Part shown: positions 35,352-48,482 of the stretch, in pieces | How positions within the stretch are numbered: the first letter of the stretch is position 1 | How the letters are laid out: every line of letters begins with the position of its first letter | Assembly (NCBI GenBank): GCA_030021035.2 | Contig: JARYZH020000171.1 | Location: 682,001 to 746,000 of the forward strand | Direction of reading: 5' to 3' | DNA: 64,000 nucleotides | DNA from: Notholithocarpus densiflorus | Taxonomy: Eukaryota > Streptophyta > Magnoliopsida > Fagales > Fagaceae | Translations under genes and position numbers: made by a program | The notes under the pieces: generated by a model | The model's input: only the letters and a program-made list of their open reading frames with translations | Told to the model about the DNA's origin: nothing | Database searches by the model: none

Positions 35352-37014
35352 ATTAAGGTAATTCAGCAATGTACTTGAAAAGAAATGGTCCTCCATTATC
35401 AATGCAGTTTTGTTGTTATAGTTATTAATACAAAATAAATAAGGAGATCTTTTAGTTATGAATTTATGGTATTCATCTTTGCTTCTTTTAAACATGGGAG
35501 TTTATAGTGTACATAACATGCTTCCCTACACAATACTGTTTCGGAATTGTTTCATGATTGGTGACCAAACTTTTGTGACATTCCTAACATCACTCTAATT
35601 GACAAGCATCTCATTCCTAGGGAAAAATGAAAGTTTTTCTTGGTTGTCCAATAGATTATGGTATGCAAATATTCTTTCTTACCCATGTATTGACAAGTTA
35701 GAAGCCTAGAATCCAAAAGGCATGCTCATATTTTCGCCAGTGTGTCATGTTGGCTTTTGGACGCTGCATAGAGACGAAACTGTTCCTAAGTGTTTGACAT
35801 AGCATTGGACTCTTTTTCATGGCGTTTGATGTCAAATCATTCCACTGTATTCATGACATTTACACCCTGAGAATGTTGTAAACAGCAGAAGCTCTATTAC
35901 CAAATTGTCATAGGAAGTGCCTGTAGATAGCACTCCCAGATTGATCATGAAAATATTCTGGATCTTTGAAAGATATCGCCAAATATGTGATAGGAATGGA
36001 AACAAAGAAAACTTGACAAGAAAATAGACATAAAACACACGAAAGAACATTAAGAATTTAAGTGGTTTGACTTTTAGCTTACATCCGCGGGCGGTGACAG
36101 AACAAATTTCACTAACAAATGTGAAGAATAAAAAATGTGTAATGGCACTCTCATAATGCCCAAACCCCAATATACCTAAATTATTCTCTCACACATATAC
36201 AAAGTTCTCTCTCAATACAAAGGTTTGGGACTCAATACAAAGTTTGGGGTTGCACCTAATACAAAGAGAAGTTTTCTCTTCTCTGCACAACCCCCCAACA
36301 AGCCCCTTCATTTTGCCACACCACTGGCTCACATTTTTCAGCTCCGCCACACCACTTCTGAATAACAAGCTCAATATATAATTATATATAGAGCAAAGCA
36401 GTACCAAAGAGTCGGCAAGCAAGCAAGAAGCCATGCAACAAGGAAGTCAACAACTTTGGCAAAGACTGTGAAGCAAATCTAGCACATTTAATGTAGGCGT
36501 GATTCACTTGCTTTACCATGCATGATGCAACAAATTCACATACTTTAGGAGAAGCTGATCTAAGCATGCACCTAAAGCTATATTAACTTGTGTTGACAAT
36601 GCATGCAAATGAGAGAAGTGATCACATGCAAGTACTATTTGGCTTATAGTACCTTTTCAATCAGCAATTCCATATTCAAATAAAGTGGCTACAATAAATT
36701 CAATCCATTTTCTAACAGAGAATCTAAATCTAGCTTCTTATGTATGAGAAAATAAAGGCTCCGGGACTTTCGTTGGCAAATTTGTATTTCTTCTTTAAAG
36801 TTTGTCTGAAGATATTAGGTTTTGAAAATTGATGCACTAGAAGGAAATTACTGAATTTATGGCAAATTTTATTACAAAAAGTATTGTTATCAAGCATTCT
36901 AAGGGCATAGGTAAAGGACTAATGAATACTCAATTATGAGCAATCATGCGTATCGTTTGAAAATAAAAACACAATCGTCAATGATTTATTGGATTATATG
37001 CATAAAGATGACAG
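35352..37014. other. 3' flank of PAP copy A and intergenic
   Basis: The 3' flank from 35352 to about 35770 is repeated downstream of the partial PAP copy (48588-48704 and 56953-57255). The remainder, to 37014, has no supported gene. Confidence 0.6.
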
Positions 37015-37230
37015 CTGAAGAGGGAGTTTGAACAAGTTTTTTTACATAAGAGAAATTGACAATATCATAAAGATGACAGCTCAGGAAATTTTAACACTTC
37101 GATTTAGAGTTTTATGCATACTCATCAACATTGTATTTTACAAAAACACTTGTACTTATTTATTCATTTTACATAAATGTTATGTGAGTGGATTTTAAAA
37201 TTTTATGCATAAAAATAGTGACAAGTATTC
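37015..37230. repeat. Third copy of the 27541 repeat unit, upstream of PAP copy B
   Basis: Matches 27598-27910 without the MITE: GTTTTTTTACATAAGAGAAA, ATCATAAAGATGACAGCTCA, TTAGAGTTTTATGCATACTC and onward to GTTATGTGAGTGGATTTTAAA. It marks the left end of the segmental duplication. Confidence 0.88.
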
Positions 37231-37563
37231 CAAATGAAAACAAGATAATTCTCACACATTCTCAGTATATAGAAATTATGGCTTTTTCTTTCCAAAGAAT
37301 CTTGAGTTTTTAACCCTCAAAGTGCAAAAGAGATTTTTATTGTTTGTTGATTAAATTATGGTCTTAATTACTTGTTGCCAATAGACTTAATGTAAAACTA
37401 GATCCATAAATATGCCGACACATGTCATCATCTGGAAGGAACCAAGTTCCCGCCGTATTATATATTGAGAAACACCCGATTATTTAATCGTTGCAATTTT
37501 CAAATTTAGACCTAACTCAACCCACTGCTCTCATACTCACTTTGTGCTCTCACTCAGTTGCTC

Positions 37564-37692
37564 ATGGCGCCACCAACAAAGCGGTCGAAGGCAACGAAGC
37601 GGTCGAAGGCGAAGAAGCGCAGTAGCCATTCACACTGCGGTAGTTTACTCACATATTACCGAATTTTAATCCGACTTACCTGGCTTCTCTAG
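37564..37692 (+). CDS. Possible 42-aa basic ORF or orphan first exon
   Basis: ATG at 37564 opens MAPPTKRSKATKRSKAKKRS, in which KRSKA occurs twice, and runs to TAG at 37690-37692. A GT follows the CACTGCG codons, so it could also be the first exon of a lost gene. The GC content is higher than its surroundings. No counterpart in PAP copy A. Weakly supported; it may be an accidental ORF. Confidence 0.2.
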   Translation: MAPPTKRSKATKRSKAKKRSSHSHCGSLLTYYRILIRLTWLL

Positions 37693-37761
37693 TCATCCAG
37701 CAGTTTGATATCGTTGTTAAATTGAGAAATGGACTAATTATTTTTTTGAGAGATCGATGCT

Positions 37762-37930
37762 ACGTTCACAACATTTTTACAACATTTTTACAACAAATCA
37801 CAGGTAGTTAGTTGTTATTAGTTCAAATTTGAACATAATACTAAGATTACTTTTTTGTCCCAATAATAATAATCAATAACAACCTGCCACTTAAGATTTG
37901 TTGTAAAAATGTTGTGAAAATGTTGTGGAC
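37762..37930. mobile_element. Short foldback MITE
   Basis: About 170 bp with inverted ends of roughly 35 bp: ACAACATTTTTACAACAAAT at the left (37781-37799) and ATTTGTTGTAAAAATGTTGT at the right (37896-37915), extended by a second ACAACATTTT repeat on each side. Interior AT-rich. The target duplication is unclear. Absent from the matching place in PAP copy A. Confidence 0.65.
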
Positions 37931-38718
37931 ATATCATTTCTCTATTTTTTTTTCCTTCTCTGCCCCCTTATATTCAAAACTCAATTTACCAAAACGCCCT
38001 TGAATGTCAACTCCCACACGAGCAAAAGTCATGACTCCTCAAATCCATGGTTGCTTCAATTATCCAAGCAATAATTGGTGATCTTTGTTGCGTAAAAGTC
38101 AAGGACGCGCTAAAAATATCTAGGTACTAGGTCAAAATCTGGAGTCAAGAAATACTAATATCTGTTTTGTTTTTTCTGTCTTTTGCATGAAAAAAGACAC
38201 AACAGCAGTTGTCTCATTTAAAGTTCGAAGCCACCCAGAAATTTCAACATACCAATTCGTTGAATTTAAGAGAGGGAGAGAGATTACATGGCCTATTACA
38301 TTGAGGCACTTGATAGAATACACCAAACTGTTGAAAATGAGGGCTGAGACTTCATTGTTAAATTCTGAGGTTTGGGCTACTTGGTCACACACAGACTATG
38401 AACAGCTTTTTGTCCCTGAAAGACCCAACATCAGTTGACTCATCTATAGTTCAAAGCCACCCAGAAATTTCAACATAGAAATTTGTTTAATAGGAAAGTT
38501 AACAGATGCCGACATTGGTAAAAATAACAGATTTTTTTACTTTTTTTTTAAATTTTTTTTAAAATATTTTTTATAAAAGAGGTGTCAAAACTTTCTTAAG
38601 AGCCCCCATTAGCTGGAACCTTCGTAGAATTTACTTATTGATTATTTAAGAGAGGGAGAGACTCTACATGGCCTATTACATAAAGATAAAGCCACTTGAT
38701 AGCTTGGTCACATAAACA

Positions 38719-41700
38719 ATGGAGAGCTTTCTGTCCCTGAAAGTTTCCTTGATATTGCTATTACTAGTACTAGTGCATTGTGTTGTAGTGCATGGTGATG
38801 GTATAGATGATGAGCAGCCACTGTCCAAGATTGCCATCCACAGGGCCCTCTTTGCATTTCACGTTAATGCTTCCCTCAAAGCTGAACCAGTCCTTCTTGG
38901 CACCAAGGTAACACAGATTGTATTTTTGTTCACGTTCATTCTCTTATGTTGTTTTTTGAGTTGGCTTTGATGGAACAGTAGTATTGAGTTTTGATTTCTT
39001 TTGAGCCAGTTGGATTGATTCTTTAAGTCCAATTGTTTAGTTCTTTCAGAAAAAATTGGGAACCAAGAAGTTTTTAGCACTGACTTAACTAAAGAGCACT
39101 TTTTAAGCTTATCATCCCAGTCTCGATTCAAGGATCAACTTATAGGGTAAAATATTAAAAGGTCAAAATAGACTATTCGTTTAACTTTAAACTCATGAGG
39201 GATTCTGGTCATTGAAGTTTAAGAGATTGCTTTTAGTCCTTAATAACTTAAAATGAACGTTTTTTTTAGCCCTTAACAAACTTAAAGTAATCGTTTTTAG
39301 TCCTTAATGTGTCCAATGAAATGATAACATGTTAATTTTTAGTTTGTTCACGTCATCTAAAGCAGGGCCGGCTGAATGGTAGAGCAAGAGATGCGCTCGC
39401 CTAAGTCCCCAAGTAAAAAAAAAAAGGCCCCCAAGTTTTAACCCATAGAGTTATTTATAATCAATAAATAAAATAATATTTTTTTACCAGATGAAAAACA
39501 AATAAAAAATAGAAAAAAATGCAACGTTCACAATATTTTTCACAACACTTTTACCACTAATGCTAAGTAATAGGTTGTTACAGCCTGTTATTGATGGAAA
39601 AAAAATAATTATAGTGATATTTTCAAATTGAAAACAAAAAGCAACTTAAAACCTAGGATTTATTGTAAAAAACATTGTGAATATTGCACTTTAAAAAAAA
39701 AAATAATAATAATAGTTTAGTTAGCAAACTTTTATTAATTCTCATCTAAGTCTACCACTAGCACCACTCTTTAACTTATCACTATCAATCTGTCACATCA
39801 AAAAAAGTACGAAAAATTTTGTCAAATTTTTTCTGTGTATAAAATTTCTTAAAAAAGAAAAAATTCTACATAGTTCATGTTAATTAGTAGTAATTTTGTA
39901 TTTAAAACAAGATAATCAATTTTTGCCTTAGGCCCCCAAATGCATTAAGCCGCCCCTGCATCTAAGAGAATCTCTTCTGGGCTTGGGGACCAACAGTGCA
40001 TTTTGCCCATGTTAAAAATAATGGTTCATTTAAAAAAATATATACAAAAAGGTTTCTAAAAGAATGAAATTGTGTATTAATTGAATTGCTTGCTGGTTTA
40101 AAGGGGTACTATCTCATGTTATTATGTTGGTAATTCATCTTTTTTCAGCATGAATGTATAGTGGCGATACATCTGTGTAATTTCAAACTGTCCGCCCCCT
40201 CCATGGCTCTGTTAGCAAATCTATATATTATGGTCTGTATAAATACAAAGCTAGATTTATGTGATAGACTACATTTATTAATTATAAACACTTTCATGTA
40301 TATCATTTTGTTTTGGGTTGTGTAGAACTTAAACTCAAAGATGTGTAATTGGATGTGAACCTGATCAGTTTCATCTGATTCGTGCCTATTAGCTATCAGT
40401 CAAGTGTCTCTTCTCTCTATAATTATATATTGAGTTGAGGTATAGCTTATAAGCAGGTCCCAACTGTTTACAGTGCAAGAGACTCTTGCCGGTTCTTCAT
40501 GAGCTGGTGATGTCTATTGGTAACCATATAGTGATGTCTATATGTAACCATATAGTGATATCTATATGAGTAGCTGGATCATATGTTTCCCCAAAGCTAA
40601 ATCTCTGTGTTCTAAATAGTTGATGTTATAGGGAATTAGTAATATCTGATGGGTTTATATGCAGGGGGAAGATTTTGAATGGATAACAGTGGAACTTGAA
40701 TGCCCTGACCCCTCAGAAGATGATTGGGTTGCAGTTTTTTCGCCTGCAAAGTTCAAGTAATAATTGCATTGGCGGATATTTTGAATTTCCTTTCTGGTTT
40801 GTTTTACTCGGTTTGACTGCATCTAAGACTAAAATTTACAAAAATACTACTAAACAAAAGTTGTAATTCTTATTAGTGCATCAATTAACAATAATTTCTG
40901 AATGATTATATAAATCATTGTCATGCACATCATTGTTGATAGTTGCATGTTGTCATGCACATCATTGTTGATAGCTGCATGTTGTAGGATTTTTTTAATC
41001 TATATTTTAGAGCCTATGTACTAAAGAAGTCATCCTATAATGGCAGCTCATCTACCTGCCCACCTGTTGTTTTCCCAGGACAAGATGCTCCACATATATG
41101 CTTAGCTCCAATAAAGGTATGCAATTATGCATCATTGCGATCAATCCAATGTTGAATTCAAGTTAATTATGAACCATTTGAATTTAACCCATCTATCTAA
41201 CTAATTTCATCATGATTGTGTTTCATTTTCAGTATAAGTTTGCCAATGATTCCAATGCTGAGTATATGAAGACAGGGAAAGCATCTTTAAAATTTCGACT
41301 GATTAATCAGAGGGCAGATTTCTCAATTGCATTATTCTCAGGTGGTTTGTCAAATGTAAGTCACTGTCTTTCTCTTTTATTTATTTATTGAGTTGTACTC
41401 AATTCTATTCTTATAGTTCAAAGCTTCGTATGTTTAAAATATATTAGTTCTCACATAGATGCTGGTATTGTCTTGGTGCAATTACTTTACTTTTAATTCT
41501 CAAGCCTAAATCATTCAGAAAAGCTGAGGACACTTCAAGTGTAGACTAAGTTTGTATTCCTGTATTGCAGCCAAAACTATTGGCAGTTTCAAATACCGTA
41601 ACTTTTGCAAATCCAAAGGCACCAGTTTATCCTCGCCTCTCTCAAGGGAAGTCTTGGAATGAAGTAAGTTCATTATGTTTTTTCTTTTCATGGACATCTG

Positions 41701-42270
41701 GATATTTATCCTCAAAGCCTAGCTAACTTCTTGAAACACTAATCTAATGGTGTTAACACTAAACACCCAAGCATTATTTTTATTTACTGTTAATTGGAAG
41801 GAAAGTCCTTTGAGTAGTCAAATAAAGTGGTCATACTGATATTATAAAATTCTTTTTCCTTTTAATCTGCAAGAAGTCAAAATACTTTAACATAAAGGAA
41901 CAATGTTTTCAATAATTTGTTTTACCAGATGTATGTATATATGAACTCACATGTTTCTAAAAACTGTTATGCTATTATGCAGATGGCAGTAACCTGGACA
42001 AGCGGCTATAACATTATTGATGCTGTGCCTTTTGTTGAGTGGGGTTTTAAGGGAGAATCTCAAACTCAATCACCAGCTGGAACGTTGACTTTTCATCGTG
42101 AAGCCATGTGTGGTATGATATATGTCCTCTTCTTATTAAGTTACTATGGTGATTTTAATCATCAATGTAACCCATTGTTCTTAAGAAAAGCTTTGCTTCT
42201 TCACCTTGCCTGATTTTTTGTTGTCAAATTAGGTGTCACGTCAAAAATCCTGCCATGCTGTGTGAGTGTG

Positions 42271-42307
<37 letters not shown>

Positions 42308-45236
42308 ATGTCACAATTATGCTCCTATTTCATCCTTAAATGATTGTAAAGCTATTACTAATGATCTTTTATCTAATTGGCATTTTGGTGATTTAGGGAA
42401 TGAGTTAAGTATGCCTTGGCATTATATTCAACAAAACAAAGAAAGAAACTCAATATAAAGTATCAAACTTTTACTTAATAAAAAGAACTTGAAAACTATT
42501 AAAAAATTAGTTGAAGCTTCCGCAACTCACCGTGGACCTGAGCAGGAAAACTATTCACCCAAGAATATGAGAATTGTAAACCATAGTACTAATGAAGTTG
42601 GACTCTTCATTCTGCAGGTCCACCAGCTAGAACAATTGGTTGGCGTGATCCTGGTTACATTCATACAAGCTTCTTAAAAGATTTGTGGCCAAACTCACTG
42701 TAAGCACTTTAACTAACAAACTTTATATCATAGAAGTGCTTAGATCATTGTTTTTAAGCCTCTCTGATGATGATTGTTTATTCAGATACACATACAAGCT
42801 TGGCCATAGGTTATTTAATGGTTCCTACATCTGGAGCAAGTCTTATTATTTTAAGTCATCACCATATCCAGGGCAGGACTCATTACAGCGTGTGGTAATA
42901 TTTGGTGACATGGGAAAGGTATTAATTATGATTTCTGGTTATCAAAAGAATTATTAAAGCATTTCTCTTGATAGTTGTAATAGAAGTTAATAAATTTATC
43001 TGCTCTTTCCTCAGATTTTTAATATCAATGGTTAACAACATGCATCAAGCAGCATCTTCCAAACTATGCATTGTAAATTCTTCAATACTCAATTCATGAG
43101 TGAAACTAAATATAACTACCAGTATTTGATGAGTTTAAAATCTATAATTAAGAAATTTAGTGTAAAAACATGGAAGGAAAAAAAAAAAGTACTATAGCGG
43201 CTTCTCTAAATCTCTTCTTACTAGTGGTTCATTTTCCTTCGGTGTCAATAGATCTTGGAAAGATTCATGGTTTCTCCATTTCTCACATTATAAAGTGTAT
43301 TCCCTCTCGTATTCGCTTTTAAGTATCAACTACATAACCACCGCACACCTTTAGTACGATGATCACTTTACAAGTATAAGTGCTTGTGAGGTGTGGCCGT
43401 GTGGGGGGTAAGGGCCGAGGTTTAAGTCTCCAGGAGGGAGCTAGAGTAGAATTTCTATCTCATATCCAAAAAAAAAAAAAAAAAAATCAACTACATAAAG
43501 AATGTTGAATGGACAATAAAGGAAGTTTTCATCACTAAATGTGTGGTTACATGACATTTAATTGTTCAATATGGCCTGTCAGGTACATATTACACTCTTT
43601 TAGCATTTGTAAGAAGTGAAATTTATATTTGGTCCACATGTTTTAGGCTGAACGGGATGGGTCAAATGACTCAAATGAGAACAAAAATTTTCAGCCAGGG
43701 TCACTTAATACCACAGATCAACTCATCAAAGATTTGGACAACATTGACATACTTTTTCACATTGGAGATATCACATATGCAAATGGATATATCTCGCAGT
43801 GGGACCAGTTCACATCACAGGTTGAGCCCATTGCATCAACCATACCATATATGATTGCAAGGTTAGCATGCTTGCAATATCCTTGCTCCCTCGCATGTAC
43901 TATGTTTTAAGCATTGTGCTATCTTATTGATGTGTAGTATTCCTGCAGTGGCAATCATGAACGTGATGTACCAGGGACAGGCTCCTTCTTTGAAACCAAT
44001 GGTTCTGGTGGTGAATGTGGTGTGCTTGCTGAGACCATGTTTTATGTTCCTGCTGAGAATAGAGCTAAGTTTTGGTAAGTAATGCCAACTCTTCTGTAAA
44101 TCAATTTTGGTATGTAATATTAGTTCTCTCTGAGATATTAGAGGTGATACTACAAGAAAGAGATATGAAAGATAAAACAGTGAGTGTTGGTACTCAAGGG
44201 TTGAGTACTTGAGTGTTGAACTTAAATTAGCGGCACACACCTATGCAAAAGAAAAATAGGGTTAATGTCTACAGGAGTTTTCTACGTGTGCCAAACATTG
44301 TGCAAGTAGTCTAGTTCCAGTTGATTACCCTATGCTTGCTATTTGAAATGTTGTTAATTGATAATCTCTATTAGAATAATAACTAAATGATATTCCCCAT
44401 CCAAATAAGTTTTCCGGACAAGTGACAGTTTATCATGGTATCGAAATAGGTGCCTAAATTCTAACTCTATCTATGCTCTGCCTCCTATAAAAGGTCAAAA
44501 AACCCCACGTGTTGGGCAATACTTATTTAGGGAAAGTCTAGACCCACACATGAGCGGAGTGTTAGAATAATGGTTAAAAGATTCAATTCACAATTTCTTA
44601 CCAGCTTTAGCTTTGGGGACAAATAGTAATTTATCAATCTCTACAGGTATTCAACGGATTATGGCATGTTCCACTTCTGTATAGCTGACAGTGAACATGA
44701 TTGGAGGGAGGGCTCTGAACAGTACAAATTTATAGAGAAATGTCTTGCATCAGCTGATAGGCAGAAACAACCATGGTTGATTTTTGCAGCTCATCGTGTT
44801 CTTGGTTATTCCTCCGAATATTGGAAGGATGGTTCATATGGGGAATCTATGGGAAGGGATAGCTTGCAAAAGCTCTGGCAGAAGTACAAAGTGGACATTG
44901 CATTCTATGGTCATGTTCATAATTATGAGAGAACCTGCCCCATTTACCAGGTATGGATAACATGAATGAAGATTTCTTACCCTTTAACCATCAAATTATT
45001 AAACAAAACAATAAAATAATGATGTTACACATGCTTAAATTTTGCACTATATCCTAAGCCTATGAATTGCAATAATATATTCCTTAACCGCTTCCAAAGT
45101 GTTGACAATGTTGGCATCTAAGCTCAGGGTGGTAGTTATGAGCTACTTACTGATACTAGCCGATGTCAGAGAGAGAGAGAGAGAATCATTTTTTGTGTGG
45201 GAAAAATATGAATTGAATGGGAGATAGAACAACAAA

Positions 45237-45278
<42 letters not shown>

Positions 45279-47597
45279 AGCATAAGCAAAGACCTTATGT
45301 TGGAGAGTATGAGATTGTGTCACGTGGGCACATTCCTTGAAGTTTTTTTTATTTAGTTTTCTATTTCAACAAAGTTTGCATTTATATTAAAGTATTAGTT
45401 CATTGAATTAACCAATAGAGTAAATGCATATATTAATTATCTATTGTTTTGCATTAATTATTTATATTAAATGAATTTATATGATTATTTTTATAAACTC
45501 TATATAGAAAATAATTTTTAGTTGGAATAATAATAATAAATTTTGAATATGACATTCTTACTCATGTTTAGTTGCTTTGACAACAATTGTCACAAGAGCC
45601 ATAAAAAAATTAAATATTTGTGAATTCACTAAAACTAATCTTAATCCTTTAAATTTCCTAACTCCTTTGTGTGTGTGTGTGCACGCCTATGTGTGTCTGT
45701 GGAACTAACACTTTAGTATGTATTCTATGTAATTAGAAAGACTACTAATATAATAAATATGTTTATTTTGTTATATTAATTATTTTAAGCATAATAAAAT
45801 TTTAATATCATTTTTCTAAGATTTATATGAGAAACAATTGGTTTTTTTTTTTTTTTTTTATGTGAGAAACAATTGATTTGAAATATGGCATTTTTACTCA
45901 AATTTAGTTGTTTTTGCAACAATTGAAACCATGTCCAACAAAAAGGGGAAAAAAATTTTAGTAACACACAATCAAGAATATAAAAAAGATAATTGAAGGA
46001 TATATGCATTTTTTGGTAGGCATGAAACATGCCTATCTATATTAGCTATTATATCATGCAATTTTCAATTTGTAAACACACACACACATATATATAGTAT
46101 GATCAAATCACTATACTACTCTTAGTGTATTTCTATTTTGTCTATATATAAAATAACTAAAGATTACAATTTTTTACAATGAAATTTATTGAAATATCTT
46201 TTTTATACATTGATAGTTGGGGGTGGGGATCTATATCCTGAATATTTCTATTGGAAATTGAGGTGCCAATCAGTTAAGTTACAAGATTTTTTGTAAAACT
46301 TATCGAAATATTGGAGAAAACTAATAATAAGTTGTACCGCACATCGTGCGAGAACTCAACTAGTTTATAATAAGAATATGGGGAGAAGAAGAGCCAAATT
46401 AAAAGAAAGAGGAAAGGATGAAGAGTAATAGTAAGGTAGAGAGTAGTGGAGAGATACAAAATGTAAAAAAAGAGGGGGAAATGTTGGAGGAACTGTGACA
46501 AAGGTGGAAAATTAATAAAGAGAAGAATAGTAAAAAAAGGAGAGAGAAAGAGTTGGATACAAGTGGATGACGTGACCACTACGATAGAGTAGAAAAATTA
46601 AGGCTAAAATGCAAAACTGACCCTCTTAGTTTCTTAAGATTTCATTTCAATCTTCTAATTTTGCTTTCGTTCATTTCAGTCCTCTAAATTTCAGATTTAT
46701 TTAATTAAGGCATTTCGTTAAACTTTTGTTAAAATTTTTTGAAAAAAAAAATTTGGAAAATATTTTTCAATCATTAATTGAATTTTTTTAATTAAAAAAT
46801 TTGAAGATAAATCTAAAAAATTGAAAAATTAACCACAACATATAACAAAAATGGATGGAAAAACCTTATTTGAATAAACTTGAAAGTTAGAGAACTGAAA
46901 TGAACGAAAGTAAAGTTAGAGGACTGAAATGAAATATGAAGAAACTTAGAAGGTCAGTTTTGCATTTAGTAAAAAATTAATTGCTAGAATTAATGATTGA
47001 TTTGGTATTAAGTGTACAGTGTATTGCTTGTTATAGCATACCAAGTATATTTTGGTATCACATATGAAGCATCATTGATTGTAAATATTGCCAAATGCTT
47101 AATTCAATTAAAGGATAAGTTGCCAATAGCATTATAGCTCAGTTGGTTGACATGTCAAATTAAATGACTAGTTGTTAAGTATCTTTTTAGCCACATATGT
47201 CATACTCATTCTTAGTGTCACATGAAGCTTTGATCACTTGGCTATCGTTTTATTTCTAACTCACTTAGTGTTTATGTTTGTTATCCAGAATCGCTGTGTG
47301 AATACAGAAAAATCTCACTATTCAGGCACGGTGAATGGAACAATCCATATAGTTGTAGGAGCAGGAGGGTATCAGTTAAATTCACATCCACAATTAAAAA
47401 CCGATTGGAGTATTTATACCAAAGTTTCTGACTTTGGTTTTGGCAAACTCACTGCATTCAACCACTCATCCCTTCTCTTTGAATACAAAAGGAGCAGTGA
47501 TGGTGAGGTATATGATTCCTTCACCATTTCAAGGGACTACAGGGACGTGTTAGCATGTGTACATGATGGCTGTGAACCAACCACATTAGCTACATGA
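38719..47597 (+). CDS. Purple acid phosphatase, PAP1/PAP27 type, copy B, 12 exons, 633 aa
   Basis: Secreted metallophosphoesterase. Exons: 38719-38907, 40665-40756, 41011-41116, 41233-41355, 41571-41663, 41983-42112, 42618-42699, 42786-42918, 43647-43861, 43949-44074, 44647-44950, 47289-47597; all join in frame. A signal peptide (LILLLLVLVHCVVVHG) is followed by an N-terminal beta domain and the catalytic domain. Metal motifs are GDMG (D313), GDITY (D357, Y360), GNHE (N390, H391), FAAH (H479) and GHVH (H519, H521), so all seven usual ligands are present. Arabidopsis members of this clade are labelled 'probable inactive' from memory, because a later active-site histidine is missing; activity is therefore uncertain. 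Likely role is extracellular phosphate scavenging or cell-wall phosphatase. Introns hold a hAT MITE, a SINE and a Helitron, yet coding sequence is clean. Confidence 0.95.
39363..39958 (-). mobile_element. hAT-type MITE, second copy, in PAP copy B intron 1
   Basis: 596 bp, the reverse complement of the 10927-12325 element without its solo LTR. Left end CAGGGCCGGCTGAATGG, right end TTAAGCCGCCCCTG. Flanks ATCTAAAG and CATCTAAG are an imperfect 8-bp duplication. It gives the uninterrupted form of the family. Confidence 0.85.
43338..43486 (+). mobile_element. tRNA-related SINE in PAP copy B intron 8
   Basis: 149 bp ending in a long A tail (43469-43486), flanked by exact 12-bp duplicates TCAACTACATAA (43326-43337 and 43487-43498). 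It contains a B-box-like GGTTTAAGTCTCC near 43420. Confidence 0.82.
45237..46363 (+). mobile_element. Non-autonomous Helitron in PAP copy B intron 11
   Basis: 1127 bp beginning TCTATATATA and ending with hairpin CGCAC-ATC-GTGCG (46338-46350), then ten bases later CTAG. It is inserted between A and T with no target duplication. PAP copy A has the empty site AACAAATTTATAG at 34702-34714. No Rep/helicase coding is visible. Confidence 0.92.
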
Positions 47598-48482
47598 GTT
47601 AATATAATTCAGCATTGTACTTGAAAATAAAATGGTCCTCCATTATCAATGCAGTTTTAGTATTACTACTTCAAAATAAACAGGAAGTTATGAACTTCAG
47701 TTATGAGTTTATATTATTCATCTTTGCTTTTCTTTGACATGGAAATTTGTAGTTAAGATTTTGCCTCTCATATCTGAATACAAATAATTTGTACCACATT
47801 TTGTGTTCCACTTTATATTCCATCAATCACAACTTGTCACGTGTTTATTTTTTTCCATTTTATATTTTGAATATTTTATAAGGAAAGTTAAACAAATACA
47901 AAGCAAGTTGTGATTGGTGGAACATAAAGTGGAACACAAAAAATGGTACAGAAGATTTGTATTCCTCATGTCTAATAGTGTATATACTAATTTCAAATGA
48001 CATGAGATAGGGTACACCTCTTGATTTTGCAAATTTAACTGAACAATGAAATGGACTCATTTTAAATGGAGAGAGGATGATTTTTTCTATAGAAAATATT
48101 GGGAAATTTTCAATTTGATAAAAATCTCATTCCTAAGGAAAAGTGGAATTTTTCTTGGTTGCAATAGATTCTGGTATGTATGATGGAAAATATTCATTCT
48201 AACCTATGTATTGATGGCCCAAAGCTCAGAAATCTTTCTTTCTTATTTATTTACTATTATTATTATATATATTTTTATCATTGCTTCATATGAGCTGGCC
48301 GTAGGCCTTGTTCTCAATTGGTAGGCACTTGTTGATGTTTCCAAGAGAGACATTTAAGATTCAAATCTTCACTCGCTTGTTATAACTATCAAATTATTCT
48401 TACAAAATTTTTTTAAGGAATTGGAAAAAAAAAATTGAATATTAGTTATTCCCCATTGTCAATTCCTTAATGGTGGCTATAT

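Noticed and set aside
47130..47165. tRNA-like start (TAGCTCAGTTGGTT)
   Set aside because: It resembles an A box, but no B box or acceptor stem follows. At most a broken SINE.
48295..48390. SINE-like stretch (CTCAATTGGTAG and GATTCAAATCTTC)
   Set aside because: A-box and B-box words are present, but no tail or flanking duplicates were found, so it was not called.
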